Assembly (NCBI GenBank): GCA_023014335.1
Contig: JAECYW010000003.1
Location: 1,240,001 to 1,304,000 of the forward strand
Reading direction: 5' to 3'
DNA length: 64,000 bases
Source: Galerina marginata
Taxonomy: Eukaryota; Basidiomycota; Agaricomycetes; Agaricales; Galerinaceae
The first letter of the stretch is position 1; every line of letters begins with the position of its first letter. The position numbers and the translations under genes are program-made. The notes beneath the pieces were generated by a model. The model made no database searches. It saw nothing but the letters and a program-made list of their open reading frames with translations, and was not told the DNA's origin. Positions 1 through 11,662 of the stretch are shown in pieces.

Positions 1-1019
1 CAACTCGTTTGAACTCAGGGATCTGGCTGAACCAAGATCCACTGGCAGGAATACTGAAGCATTATAAGTGCTGCGAAGCCACTTTTCTCGGTACGCGGTT
101 TCGAATGCTTATTCTGTTTGGACACTGACTCCTCAGCTAGGAAATGAACAGAAAGCATTCTCACAACCACCCACTGTCCCCTGCGCTGACTGTCTTTGCA
201 CTCGTCCGCTATTTCCCACTGGCTGGGTCTTGCTTGCGATGCCAGCGACTTGGCTTGCATGGTATGTTTGATTCTTTTCCTTCAGTTGCCGTTTCTTTTT
301 GTGAAGTTTCGCTTACCTTCCTTCCTTCTGTAGGTCAATGATCCTCTACATCATCACGATAATGGCATTCGTCTGGCGGACCTCTCCGTTTCCGTCATCG
401 CTGCCTATCACACCCGACTGCACGCCAGAAGTTCTATGCTCATCGTTAACCGGTTTTATCCAACCACAATGGGTATGTGACTTGATTTAATATATATTCA
501 ATGTACTAAACAAATTTTTAGAATGGAAATTCAAGCGGAATAACCCCACAGTACGACGCTACTCAATCTACGGTATGATCCATCGGTTCTTTTACTTGCA
601 CTTACTTCAAAGCAACCCCAACACCTCCCCGCATCCGCCTTGTACGCTCTCTCGAGGTCGGATCCGCTCAACTAGCAGGAGAAGCGACAACTGCTTCTTC
701 TTCTGTGGGATTGGACACGACAACCAGTGGCGAAGCAACAGTTTGTGCTGTTGCTTCTCGGAGACATAGGGTGACAAACAATTCGTTGCTTGCCACTCTC
801 GCGTCTGCCGAATCATCCTCCTCGCCTACGGCCTGTGGCCAACCACCCCATTCCACATCTGCTGTCATCGTCACCTCGTCCCCAACCTCGATTGGTCGAC
901 GCCACGAAGCCAACACCGCTGTTAGGCTGAGCGCGACCAGCACGAAAGCGGCGGCAAGACGAAGACGACAAGCTTCAAGTCTTCAAGCCACGGAGCTAAT
1001 GTTAACCGTGGCGGCGTAG
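1..1019 (+). CDS. 3' part of an unrecognised multi-exon gene
   Basis: The gene enters from the left edge. Four exons join in phase: one ending at 261, then 334-472, 522-572 and 613-1019 (TAG stop). The introns are 41-72 bp with GT-AG ends. The middle exons encode a compact segment with many aromatic and basic residues (LADLSVSVIAAYHTRL, then VNRFYP and WKFKRN). The last exon encodes a Ser/Thr/Ala-rich, probably disordered tail of about 130 residues ending in an Arg-rich patch. I do not recognise the family. The exon before 261 has a TGA upstream in the same frame near 190, so its 5' splice point is not fixed. Clean phase matching across three introns argues that this is a real gene rather than chance frames. 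Confidence 0.5.
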
Positions 1020-2478
1020 CTCGTAAGGGGTAGACTTCTGAACAAACGATGATCGAGGTAAGCCCGTTCCATCCTTCCGAACGTTGGTGCCGGGGGTGAC
1101 CTTCTCTCTAAGGATTCGTATGTAGCCTCCCTATGACACCACCTCCCACCTCCACTCAACACCAAATATCCTTGCGAAAAAACGACAACGCAGTCAAATA
1201 ACGACTAACGAAGGAAGGATGGAGGCGACGACTGCATAGTCAATCACCCCGCCGTGCGTGGCTTTTTGGTACGTCGGTCCTCCACCCTAACTTCAGACAT
1301 TTTGGGTTATACTGATCCTCCGCCCTAGTAAAACGATAGTGAAGAGGTACGGGCGACGAGCTGCCCGTAGAACACTGTGCCTGTATTGTCGCGTTCAATA
1401 CACTTCACATTCACTGATTAAATGGACTGAGAAACATAGATATAACAGTGTACATTAATTGTTAGGAAAGCAAAAAAATCCAAAGCCGACTGGGGACAAT
1501 GCAACGACAGCAAGGAGGACAACCAGGTTCGAGAACTCATGAACCTCCTCAGAGCGCCCTCGGGAGCGCCGCGCGACAGAGTCTATTCGCTCCCACCTAA
1601 ATCTGCCCCGCTCTCAATACGTCAGCGTGTACGACAAATTTGTTAAATTCTATTACTGTGCTTATTATGAGGTTAATGGCAGGAGGCATGACGTCCGAGA
1701 AGGTGTTGTATAGGGCTTGTCTCATCCAAGACCTGATCAAGGTCGATCCCGAAGCCTTCGACGTCCTCCCACCATCCTTTAACGCCTTCATCCAGGGCTT
1801 AGACAGTCACCTTTGGGAGCAGTTGCGGAAGCCATTAGGTAGGGTTCTTTGACGTGAAAGAACCCCTCCAAGGTGGACTTTGACAGCCGCTCCCTTCTCC
1901 CTTATGTCCCAATCAGGATGGTCTTAAGTGTGGATGTTGTGAAGGATATGCGACCCAAGATGGAGGCTTCGTAGTCCATGTCCTTGTTGCGTTTACAAAC
2001 TTACAGAAATACTAGTATGTCCGATGTGTCGCGCATCCTTGCATTCTATTTTGGTGGACAATTACATGTATTTAACTTCCTATGTCTCCGTAACCCTCAA
2101 ATTCACCTACGGACCTTGAACGCGCCTCAACGCGCAATCAAGCCACCTGCTCAAGTTATTTAAGTGCTCGACACGAGACGCGCGACAACGCATACATAGA
2201 CTCTGAGTTCTTCCTATCAGCACACGTTCCTAGGGTTGCAGTTCATATTTGGCAAGCCTTCATACAATGAGCAGCTGGGTGTTTATTGGCTTTACATGAA
2301 GGTAATGGTAGTTGATATTGACAAAGAATTTAATCGACGGTTGAAGAAGCTCAAGAAATGCTACTTAAACAGCAGAGAAGTGCAAAGGAGTAGAAACTAA
2401 TAGGAAGACATGAGTAACGGATGGATGGATGATTAGAACGAGTGTAGCCAGAAATCTTGCTACGGTGGTATGGGTCTA
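1020..2478. other. gene-poor stretch
   Basis: No convincing gene. A short plus-strand frame at 1640-1852 encodes a peptide that looks coding (SEKVLYRACLIQDLIKVDPE, then FNAFIQGLDSHLWEQL) and runs into the 1812-1921 repeat. It may be the end of a broken gene or of a mobile element. The rest shows nothing I can name. Confidence 0.4.
1812..1921 (+). repeat. diverged repeat, copy 1, with hairpin
   Basis: This about 110-bp segment is clearly similar to 3790-3895 (GCAGNTGCGGAA, a GGGTTCTTT stem, CGCTCCCTTCTCCCT and TGTCC are shared). The core is a hairpin with arms GGGTTCTTT (1842-1850) and AAAGAACCC (1857-1865) and a 6-nt loop. The second copy keeps both arms but has a different loop. It is probably a small non-autonomous element. 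Confidence 0.6.
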
Positions 2479-3171
2479 TTACCAAGCATTGTTGAGTTGC
2501 CATGTACCCGCCTGGGATGGACATGAGATTCCAAGGAAGTAAGTGTGTCCCATGAGAAAGTCGATGCGTTTTACTCCCCCGCGTTTCTCTTCCTCGTACA
2601 TCTTGACGTTGCGGTGCCTCCTGTAACGCCACGCGTACGCATGTGCGGCGCTCCGCCGGTCGTTTTGGCGTAGGAGCAAGTTGAACTCCGATGTTGTGAC
2701 GTTAGTACGGAGGGAATAATATACGGCGTGAAGCACGTCTTCCACAGTAATGTACGAGCGATTCTGCGCATGTATTTTGATGGACCATGGGAGATATGGC
2801 GAGGTGACATCGATGAAGAGTTGGGGGGGGTTCGTAGCCGGCTCGCGTAGTGTGCTGCCGGAGATGGGGAAGCGGTGCTTTGTGATCGTCGATGGGTGAT
2901 CCATTAAGTTCCACGTTACGGCGGATGGCTCGAGGTAACGGTGTAGGCAAATATCGTCAGAGTACCTTGCAGATGAAGACCAGAGAGGCCGAAACGACGC
3001 GCAAAACGAAGACCTTGGGCCGGGAGGGTAGTGGACTGCGCAGCAGGTATTTGGCCCTGTAAATACAGGCGCTGTCGTGATGAAGGACGAGGGAGGCATT
3101 ATGTTGGCGGGTGGTGAGTGGAACATAGTATGCTCTACAAAATGTACGTGCTTTGTACCTTTTCCAGGCAT
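2479..3171 (-). CDS. DUF6699 domain protein
   Basis: An uninterrupted minus-strand frame of 230 codons if the Met at 3171 is used; the frame stays open up to 3297. I chose 3171 because the peptide that follows (MPGKGTKHVHFVEH) has the short basic KxVxF start seen in this Agaricomycete family. The body shows DUF6699 hallmarks in order: a WNLMDHP segment, LREPATNPP, PWSIKIHAQN followed by ITVEDVLHAVYYSLR, then GGVKRIDFLMGHTYFLGIS and a terminal W near the stop. The domain has no known activity; it is a lineage-expanded family in mushrooms. There is no signal peptide or membrane helix. Codon use looks normal and no stop interrupts the domain, so it may be functional. Confidence 0.75.
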   Translation of the reverse strand: MPGKGTKHVHFVEHTMFHSPPANIMPPSSFITTAPVFTGPNTCCAVHYPPGPRSSFCASFRPLWSSSARYSDDICLHRYLEPSAVTWNLMDHPSTITKHRFPISGSTLREPATNPPQLFIDVTSPYLPWSIKIHAQNRSYITVEDVLHAVYYSLRTNVTTSEFNLLLRQNDRRSAAHAYAWRYRRHRNVKMYEEEKRGGVKRIDFLMGHTYFLGISCPSQAGTWQLNNAW

Positions 3172-5365
3172 TCGCAGCGGTTTGCTGCGTGAGTAAGCTT
3201 GAGGAACAGGTCCTGGTTGATTGAGGTGGACGGAAAAAGGGAGTTTCTCGTTCGTCCTCTTATTCTTAGTTGTTTGCCGATCCAGAATCGAAAACAAATA
3301 GGCAAAACATTTGTGAGCGGATCTACGTCGACATCGCTTAGAACAGAGATCAGGCGTCTCTGCTTTCCATTTTTGGGCGGTGGGTTGAGGACTTTCCTGA
3401 TCTTGACAGAGATGTCCGCATTTGGACTAGACTACTCCCGAAATAGTAAGCCGTCAAGTTGCCATTAAGGTCGTCTTACTTGAAATGCAGGCTCGAAAAT
3501 GTCAACGGCCATCGGAACGAGATTCAGTAAGTAAATTCGCCGCAGGCATCAGATGGACGTTCTCTTTTTACCTTTCGAAATTTCGACCTGCATGCGAACT
3601 AGTGAACCACTCGAGTATGGTGACAAGCCATCTGAGTCGAGAAATTATTGCGTGATTCTCGTTTTTATTACGAGATCGAGTGAGTCGAGGGACATCGGTT
3701 GGCACGCTATCAATCACTTACAGCACTTAAAACTTCCAAATTTGGAAAGATATCATTGAGCTCTAATTAGAACAAGGGCCAACCACCTATGTTGGCAGCA
3801 GATGCGGAACCCACTAGGCCGGGTTCTTTACACAAAAGAACCCCCTAATTGGCACTTCGATACTCGCTCCCTTCTCCCTAATGTCCTGATTTGGACACTT
3901 TTAAAGTGCAGATATCGCTAAATATATCCAGAGAGATGCTGGAGGATTGAACGTTGATCTCGCAGCGAGGGCTGAGATATCATTCAGTAGTGGATTTCAA
4001 GACCCACAGCCCGTAGGGCCGTAATCAACAGAGTAAGCCCAAATGTTATTATAATATCGAGCGTGTACGCGCTAGTAATGTTGCGGGCAGGGGCGGAGCA
4101 GTGGGATCCCATGGCGCGGCTGTCCCGGTTTACAATGGACCGGGGTCATCTGCTCATAATCGCACACACTTTCCACCCGCCCTACCTACCCGTACTCCCT
4201 CCACCGCTTTTTTGCTTGCATCGAACGGCGCTCTGACAGGCCGTAATTCGCCTCTGAGCCTGACCATCCAATCCCTTTCGTCATACAGAACTCCTGCGGG
4301 CTGGATCGCCCCGGCTCAACACACGCCGCGACCCCTCCCCCGTCCATTCCATTGATTTTGTCAAACAGCGCTCCTGCAAGCGCTGATGTTTTAATCCTCC
4401 ACAGCTGCTCTCGTGCAAACCCCTCCATTTTGTCGAATACGTATTACGCTCCCATAAGCACTACACGTCAACACGCTTCCCTTCGAGCTTGTGCAGGGAC
4501 AAGGGTAGTGGAAAATGGTGGGTTGGGGGTTATGTTTGAGGAGAGCAATGGCGGCGGGGAGTTGGAGGAGCGCTGGTGGCGCGTTGGCGATGCTTGCTAT
4601 TTGGCCGTTTGCAGGTGTTCGTGCCCGTGATGCTACCCAATGGGGCGCTGCCTTCACCTTGGAAGGTTCAAAGACTGATGCAGTCCGCCTTAAGGTTACG
4701 TCGAGCCTACCTCCAGGTCTGTCAAATAGCGCCGTAATTTGATTTGGTTTGCCATGACAAGTAGGAGCATGCTGCGACCCCTCTCCACAACCCCACAACC
4801 CCATGCCTCCACACAGGTCTCACACCTTTGTAGGTGGCACGGACAGCGGACAGCGGGGACGAGTCGGCGGTGTTCGGGTTAGGGAGGCGGAGGTGGCGGG
4901 GAGGGTGCCGTCATATAGACGAAGAAAAGATGGAGGGCTAAAGTTGGGTTGTGTTTGAAAGGACATGTCCATGTGCGAGTGCGAGTGCGACACACCGTTG
5001 CACGTTTGATTCTGGTGAGTTTGAATTGACAAACGAGGTCCAACTGCAAATCCAAATGAGTACATCAGGTGAGACGTGATACGAGACAGATCAACGCTGA
5101 TCGGACTTTCGAACTACGGAATCGTCGGAACGTTCCATAAAATTCAATTCACGTGGAATGACATGCGCAGACGATTATTCTATATTTAGATAGACGGGCT
5201 TCAGTTCTTTGGCGCCTAGGTGAATACCAGGTTGATATTGTTTTCAAGTGCCTTCTTTGGTACATTATTAATATTATCAAAATAACTATTGAGCAATTAA
5301 GTAAGTTGAAGACTCTCGCCTGATCCAACACTCATCCAACGGCCCACTCTTCTGCGGAGAAAGAG
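3172..5365. other. intergenic, repeats only
   Basis: Apart from the repeat at 3790-3895, no gene is supported. Short frames at 4100-4800 on both strands overlap each other in GC-rich DNA and have no family features. Near 4345-4440 a phrase of the type CCATTTTGTC is repeated in slightly different form, which may be a decayed tandem repeat. Confidence 0.4.
3790..3895 (+). repeat. diverged repeat, copy 2, with hairpin
   Basis: Direct partner of 1812-1921, about 2 kb away. The stem arms at 3821-3829 and 3835-3843 match copy 1 exactly, while the loop is 5 nt and unrelated. Just upstream (about 3755-3772) is the string ATTGAGCTCTAATTAGAA, which recurs near 29589-29606, so the copies may belong to a dispersed element. 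Confidence 0.55.
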
Positions 5366-5578
5366 GTGTTCTCATTTCAAGCGAGAAGTGTCTCAGACGT
5401 TTTGAAGAAAGTATTCAGAAGTTTGAAGCAATGTTCAAGTCATGGCGAAGCTCATCGTTGTGAAGACGGTATCACTCAGGTTCTTTACCCAGGTATTCTG
5501 ATAGAATCACAGGATGCTGAAGAGGCGGCGTACTTCTGTGGCTGCCGTGCTGCGTCAGGCAACCGAACATTGAGGTGA
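5366..5578 (+). pseudogene. fragment of a Plavaka/KDZ-like transposase
   Basis: A short frame encodes VLYPGILIESQDAEEAAYFC followed by GCRAA. As I recall them, KDZ-type Plavaka transposases of mushrooms carry a similar F/LxPGxLIxSxDxEEAxxFC stretch upstream of their Cys-rich CPxCL motif. Here the frame ends soon after the Cys residues, and neither the flanking helical parts nor the catalytic core can be found. If the assignment is right this is a relic. It rests on one motif recalled from the family. Confidence 0.35.
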
Positions 5579-6507
5579 GCCATCTAGTCCACCCATTCCC
5601 TTTAACTCCGATTAATAAAGTGTGGTCATAGCATCTCCTCTGGAATTTTCGATTCTCCGACCCATATCATATATGCAGTTCTGATTTTCACGAATCGCAC
5701 ACCGAAAAAGTTCACCATTGGACTGTGCGTCTATTTTGAAAAGATGAATACCACTCGGGAGGGATCCCTCTTGGGCAGGAGGGATTGTCAAAAACAGGTA
5801 GAGATAAATTCTGGCTTTGTCCCAACTTTGTCCTGATATATGCAGGTCAAGAAAACCCTGGGATCCTCTCGAACAGTGCATTTTCTGATACTGTGCTCAT
5901 CAGAAAAATTCTACAAGCTTATGAGGACGACAAGGAAGGCAAAAAACCCTATAACCCATTGGGCGATACATCCCTACACCATTTGGAGCAAGTCTTACGG
6001 ACGCGAGTCAAATTGGTGGTATTTTCCATGTTCGTGGGAACCACTGGGGTTGCTATCGCAGTGGATGTCAACATGTCACCGCCCAAGAGCTCCTTTACGG
6101 CGATCCTGCTGCTGCGGTCTCTCAGGATCCACCTTGGAATCCACAATCATCAACACATTGCGCTGGTTTCTATCCAACCACATCCATTCCCTCCCATTCG
6201 ACCAGCTGGATGACGATCTACTTCCTTGCGCATCACAAAATTTTCAGAGTGATTGGTTCAATTGTGCTACAATGCCCTCCTCCATTACTTCCTTCCGACC
6301 CAACCGCTCCTTCAACACACTGACACCCCGTTTTCAACGATGTTGAGAGATTTTCAGTACTCGAAAAGCTTATTGCCGTTCACATAGAGGTGATTTTCCT
6401 CCTATTCCTAGTTGACGGTAAACTAATTAATATATTAAGGTGCTTCCTGGTGACCATGCAATCCCGTATGTTGCTTTCAGTGGCCGTCAAAGGTGTTTGA
6501 GCAGGCA
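5579..6507. other. unresolved sequence
   Basis: Two overlapping plus-strand frames (5785-6213 and 5840-6346) read through this stretch. Neither shows a recognisable domain. It may be decayed coding sequence of the neighbouring transposase relics. Confidence 0.25.
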
Positions 6508-8376
6508 ATGCCAAAACTTTCATTGAAGCGACCACTTACGCCCCACCTCGCGCCGTCACTGACAAAGATAAACTATCGAAAGCGATGCAGCGGCTTTCTG
6601 TCTCCCTGTCTCCCCCAAAAACCAAAGGCAATGAAAAGAAAGACCGGCAATCCTTATCACTCTGTTCTTGCTCCCGTATTCCAAATGACAAAGGCATCTA
6701 CGTTGGGCCCAAAAGCGCTAGAATACCAAAGCAAGCCCTTCGAAAACAGCAAAAGTGCACTTAAGGTCGAGAACGTAAAGCAAGAAGACGTTGAACAGGT
6801 ATTTATGTTTCTTCGTTCATGCACCAACATTCTAATTTTTTCAAGGACCCGACCACCACGACCAATGTTTCAGAAGAGGATCAAGACACCATCGCACGTG
6901 GACCTGGGTTCGGCCGTCCGCGGTTAAATGCCCTTGACGATCTTACCGTTGGAATCCCGACTCTAAGAGGCCAGCCTCGTAAGTATCGATGTGGCGGCGT
7001 TGGGTGCAAGAAAACCTGGAAACCTCGTACACGTCCTCGCGTTCTTGCTCACTGCAAGAGCTGTCTTAAGCATACCTCTGCTAAGCGTGCTCTTGCAGCT
7101 TCAGCGAGTGCTGAAACATCTCCCTTGCCGTTTATTTGCGTTGGTCGGCTTCAGCCATCTCTTGTCGATCTCCTGGAGTGGAGGCACCTGTTTACATTAC
7201 AAACACCAAGCTATGGTCCGGCCTCTCGAACGAAGCTCATGGAGGGCCATATCATGTCCGAGCAAGAAAATGTTCAAAGCTACAAATTACGGAGCTCAAA
7301 ACCCATCATCGCTTGAGTATCGCATTCGACGGCGTCTCAATTCGGTCAGGATAAGCCCAGTATACTGTTCACGCCACAACTCCTACTCGGAGGGTTATGC
7401 TGCTCGAGGGTCAGAAATGTACAGGTGTTGCGCATACAGGAGAGTGGATAGTAAATCTTGTTTTCCGAGTATGTTTTATCTTGTTGTTTCTCTTATCTGG
7501 ATCACAATAATGCACTATAGGTCATAGATGTCATCGGCATTCATAGGTTCATTGCAGTGTCGGCTGAAAATACGGGCAATACGCGAAAGCAGTATCAAAT
7601 CCAGTTCACCGCATACCTCCAAGGCGCTTACCCTTTACTGTCCCGCTTAGCCTCAATCAGAGTCCTCTCGAGTGGTGGCTAGGGTATGAAGGGTGCGAAA
7701 CCGGGGGGATTTTGGCTGTGCGTACTCATTTTTTCTATCCTTCTTGGCTTATGTTCTCTGTAGGCTATTGCAATTAAGCTGTACTCGGCAGTTCCTCATT
7801 CGATGACAGATGAGCGGACAATGTCGGCGGTGGCTATGCTGAACATAGCACAACGAAACCGCCAGCAAGTCTCATCTGTCATTGCTATGACCCAAGTTGG
7901 TGGTTATTACCAAAGTGCAGGGCCTTCAAGGGTGCGTAAATGATTTACTGATTCAAACTGGAAGTTCCTACTAATATATTAATAACATAGATTCGAAAAT
8001 CTGCACGCCCTCAACCAGTCATCAAATTTTTCGACATCGAGCGCATATTACGGCCGATTGATGACGACGACAGTATCAACAAGCTTGATCCCAACTACAA
8101 CGAATCCGACAACGAGGAAGATGTTGATTTAAAACTGATTGGAGATGATGGCTTACCTTCCATGTCAATCCCTGTACCCATTCCACCGAGCCGTGCCCTA
8201 ATAACCGAAGATGACGATGAGGACATTGACATGGCGTCCGTCGAGCTCGAGGAAATACTGGCAGATGGGCTCGTAGTTCGAAAGGTGGGCCTTTACCCGG
8301 GCAACAGCCCGTCGATATTGCGGACAACGACGAGGAAGATTGCCACGACACCTTTGAGTTGTCGTCGTGGGCGTAG
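6508..8376 (+). pseudogene. hAT-like transposase (DUF659 type) with its core deleted
   Basis: The reading frame starts at an ATG at 6508 with a basic N-terminal tail. It then encodes a BED-like zinc finger, C-x4-C-x14-H-x3-C (CGGVGC then HCKSC), around 6988-7055. The DUF659 part follows in pieces: PASRTKLMEGHIMSEQENV, LKTHHRLSIAFDGVSI, VHATTPTRRVMLLEGQKCTG, and VIDVIGIHRFIAVSAENTGN near 7520. It then jumps directly to the C-terminal hAT dimerisation region, WWLGYEG then AIAIKLYSAVPHSMTDERTM (7670-7830), followed by an acidic tail. Several hundred residues of the RNase H-like core are missing, and the pieces lie in different frames, so this is an inactive relic. One intron near 7713-7763 has been kept. 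The tail frame shifts near 8285 and stops near 8376. Confidence 0.65.
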
Positions 8377-9642
8377 GCTTGTCGTCGTCGCCGTGTGTAC
8401 ACCGTATGACTGGGAACCACCGTCGCCCATGATGCATTTTTCGGAAAGCCTACAGAGAAGCGACACCTGGAGATGGTTGAAGACGAAGAGCATGACGAGA
8501 ATTCAACCTCAAGATGGCCAGTAAGTGTCCAGCTTTTGAAACCTTTAAATTGACTCACCATTTGATTTGTTCATGTAGATTTCACCGTTACATAATTGTG
8601 ACTGTTGCATGATGAGGTAAGGTCCTATCATTATTTTGAAGTTCGTCAGACTGACTCACTCGTTCAATTTCCCTGTCCTGTTCTATCCCTTGATGTCTCC
8701 TCAGCTCCGAAGTTCGGTTGTAGGAGGTGCCTCATGGGTCCCGCTTTTGTGCATTTCGTGATCGTCGGCGCGATGGCACTTTTTGCAATCAAATCTTTTA
8801 TTTTCCCACCTTCCAAGACTTCCATGCCCTCGCCGAAGTCTTCACTTGCGGCGACGCCTTCAGTCCTTCCTGCCCGATAAAAAAAACCTCCTCGTCTCTC
8901 AAGGTGGCCATGAATTAGCGGAGCTTGTTTTGCTCATTGCGGTAGTACCGGTCTTCAAATTCAGCCCTTTATGATGGGCTAAGTCCGCGAGCCAAAAATT
9001 GGAGGGTTCCTGTAACAAGTCCATCTCGAGGAAACGGTTAGGCTCGCCTTTTGTATTGATCATTGTCTGTCGTGTTCACGTCTTGTTCAACAGTGTTCAC
9101 CTTTGCAGTCCAGGGTGAGCCATTCGGCGGTTGTGAGCGTTCTTCTCGGGGTTGAGAGCAGCATTGTAAGCCTGGGTGGATAATGCAAGATCTGAAGCTC
9201 TCTTGACAAGGTTTTCGAAGGATGGTAGCTCAGGAATGTTAGACAAGTCGTTGGTATTGAAAGATATTCTGGCCAACCAGTTTGTAAGTGAACGTAAGAT
9301 TCCTCGTAACTTGCTACCGCGACCTCGGTTCTGTCATAAGCGACGTATAGTCAAATCACCACTCTCAGGCCTCAGGCCTCAGACCCATATTTTCTCCATA
9401 CTACTTCCCCCCCTTTTTTTTAGTATTGTCGCTGTACGCTAAGTAGCCTATAGTTATCATATATATAATGCGAGCCCTCAGCTCTGCGTCAATCTTTCTA
9501 CATCAAGGCCTTGTACCAGTCCACGTCATCTCAGGGAATCATCTGACGCCTCATGAGTCAACCTTCCCAGGAGTCAACCTTCCCAGTCACCAAACAGAAC
9601 CCTCATAATCCTTGATTTACGAGCCCTCAGCCCTAGTCCTCC
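8377..9642. other. intergenic
   Basis: No gene is supported. The plus-strand frame at 9176-9442 and the three overlapping frames at 8605-8974 lack family features and may be leftovers of the preceding transposase relic. Confidence 0.35.
9462..9468 (+). promoter_or_regulatory. possible TATA box of the coiled-coil gene copy 1
   Basis: TATATAA lies about 175 bp upstream of the ATG at 9643. The distance is long but allows a 5' UTR. This is a motif match only. Confidence 0.3.
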
Positions 9643-10410
9643 ATGTCAATGAGCGTGCAGGTTTTTCGAAACCCTGCTCTAGGAACTGTTACAGACAACG
9701 ACAATGTTTTGACCGCTCATTCGTCCGACCAAATAAAGTCAACACTCGGGCGATATAGCCTGAGGGACGAGGTATGTTTTGTGTGTTCTTTGTACACTCT
9801 CCATTATTGAAAGGTACCCAAGAATGCCCAGCGTGTTGCAAATACTAACCTTCACCGAGCAGCACAAGAATACAAGACTCAGCGACTCCTTTCCCTTGCC
9901 CATGCCCGAAATCTGGTGTCGATAGCGCACCAGTGTGAGACTTTCCAAAAAGATCGTGAAACTCAGCTCCTGATGCATTTAGTGGAGTCTGGGGGCGAGC
10001 ATACGCCTCAAACTGCTTATTATCTTGCTACTTTGGCAAGGCATACTCTCAAAGCCGAGGAGAAGCACGTTGTGTCAAGGCTGAAGGAATGTGAGCTCAT
10101 GGTGATCATGCTCCAAGATGCGATCGAAGAAGCTCAGGTTCACTGTGCAAGCGCAGAGGTTCAAGTCGACAATCTCGCAGTTTACCTATCCAGCCAGACC
10201 AGCCAGAGCAGCCAGCTCCAGAGCCCTCGTCCATCGGAGGCCCTTGTTCCCGCCCCTCCAGCAGCAGTCCTTGAAATCTATCAGCAACACCTTAAAAGAA
10301 ACCTCCCTCATCACTGGCTTGCTGGCTCCGATACATTAGTTCAGTCGCCGACACTATCGACATCATCAACTTGTACATACGTGTCCGCTCAGATCTGTGG
10401 AGGAGGTTAA
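9643..10410 (+). CDS. small coiled-coil protein, copy 1 of a paralogous pair
   Basis: Two exons, 9643-9771 and 9877-10410, give about 220 residues. Exon 1 contains FRNPALG and then VLTAHSSDQIKSTLG. Exon 2 starts with a helical LLSLAHARNLVSIAHQC segment, then DRETQLLMHLVESGGEHTPQ, then a long predicted coiled coil, and ends in a low-complexity Ser/Pro part with a conserved NLPHHW/NLPHDW box. The gene is a clear paralogue of the minus-strand gene at 51961-52759: both first exons are exactly 129 nt, the intron is at the same place, and residue identity is high throughout the helices. I do not know the family's function. The 3' end is uncertain. In copy 2 the matching region has a further intron, whereas here the frame runs to a TAA at 10408-10410. 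Confidence 0.65.
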
Positions 10411-11354
10411 AAACCGGTATGAGCCATATCTCGAAGCAGTTGAATTGAATTCCATTCTTACCATTGTTTCTGTAGGGCCGCCGGATTCCTCTTCTCCCGC
10501 CAAAAAATATAATTTTCTGGTGTCTGTATCCTTAGTCAGTATATTTACATTCTTATTGGACCTCTAAATTTTTATTACTGCCTGTATCACTGCGATGTAC
10601 ACTGTAATTTGTATTGAGCAATGAAAAACCTTGCTTTTATGGTGTAGCCTTTACCTGCAGCTGTGATTGCCAATTGAGCAGAATTCGTTGAATTGTACAT
10701 GTTGATCTTCGTCCGCACTGTCCTTCGCATAATCAGGAGGGCTCTATCAGACAATTTTGCGGATTACAAGTTACCGCCTCCTTTTCATCGAGATCAATGA
10801 AACGCACACACTTCTTATCTGATTTCTCAGTACTTGGGCTTGTTCTGACATGTACAGCACGGGTACGGGTAGAAGTTCGTGTATAAGAAAGCGAAATGGC
10901 CTAGAGCCGTCGCGGTACGAATGAACGTCCAAATGAATGTGATTTCAGCATTTTAGTGGCAGGACAGTGACTCAAAATCGGTGGCGATGTTGGCGAGTAC
11001 GTCAAAATTGGGCCACATTGGGTAGTAAGATAAAGTCAGTAAGGCCCTCGAGGTGGGTCTTTGAACTTGGGATCTATGTGAGATCAGTGGTGGAGCTAGA
11101 TCTTGGGTAGATCCACTCGCGGCATGCCTTGCTAGCAGGTAGTAGTTTCGGGGGCTGACGGCAGCGATGTCCGCGAAGGTTCAATAGACGAAGATCAAAA
11201 TGTTACTTTTGTCCCCTATTGAACATATTTGAAATCTCAATGAGTACCAACAATATTTCAACATTTATATACGCCTACACATGCCCAAAATATGAGTTGC
11301 GAGACTGACCAGTCAATTGGATTGAATTCTGGGGTTCTGCACAATAGGCTCTAA
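10411..11354. other. intergenic
   Basis: No gene seen. It contains AT-rich sequence after copy 1 of the coiled-coil gene, and a short repeat of ACGGGT near 10859 that also occurs, inverted, near 57735. Confidence 0.4.
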
Positions 11355-11662
11355 CTAAGGTTTGGGGCTGCTCCAGGCAAACCATAGGTTCGCGTCGATA
11401 TTTAAGAGATCTTCATGGATTACTTTATTTTCCTGCATATTCATGGCGCGGAAGCTATCCTGGAGAGTTCGGAGAACCTGTATATCAAAAGGCGACATGA
11501 AGTCCATGGCAATTTTTACGCAATTTCCGAGGTTGACCACCTTTAAACATTTAGGACATGAATAAATGCCACTGAAATTTAACCCACCTGGTGGGGACAA
11601 CCTGGAGGGATGAAGACAGCATCCCCGGGCAATTGAACGAATGACCACGGGTGAGGACACCC
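11355..11662 (-). pseudogene. 3' part of a JmjC-domain gene, cut off by the LTR element
   Basis: Reading on the minus strand from the insertion point: PHPWSFVQLPGDAVFIPPGC then PHQ (to 11588), an intron 11587-11541, then VVNLGNCVKIAMDFMSP and a tail ending FAWSSPKP with a stop at 11355. This is the C-terminal half of a JmjC fold. The GDAVFIPxGxPHQ box carries the third iron-binding residue (His), and NLxNCVKIAxDF is the following strand. The rest of the gene lies at 19750-21509. The element between them separates this His from the HxD pair, so no intact JmjC protein can be made unless the element is lost. Confidence 0.85.
11658..11662. repeat. target-site duplication, left copy (CACCC)
   Basis: CACCC directly precedes the TG of the left LTR and recurs at 19750-19754, directly after the CA of the right LTR. 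A 5-bp duplication is standard for LTR-retrotransposon integration. Confidence 0.9.

Noticed and set aside
1520..1560. GGTTCGAGAACTCATGAACC, resembling a tRNA T-arm
   Set aside because: No acceptor stem, D-arm or anticodon arm could be folded around it.
4391..4804. A 137-codon minus-strand frame
   Set aside because: Three frames overlap on both strands in GC-rich DNA; there is no domain or intron logic.
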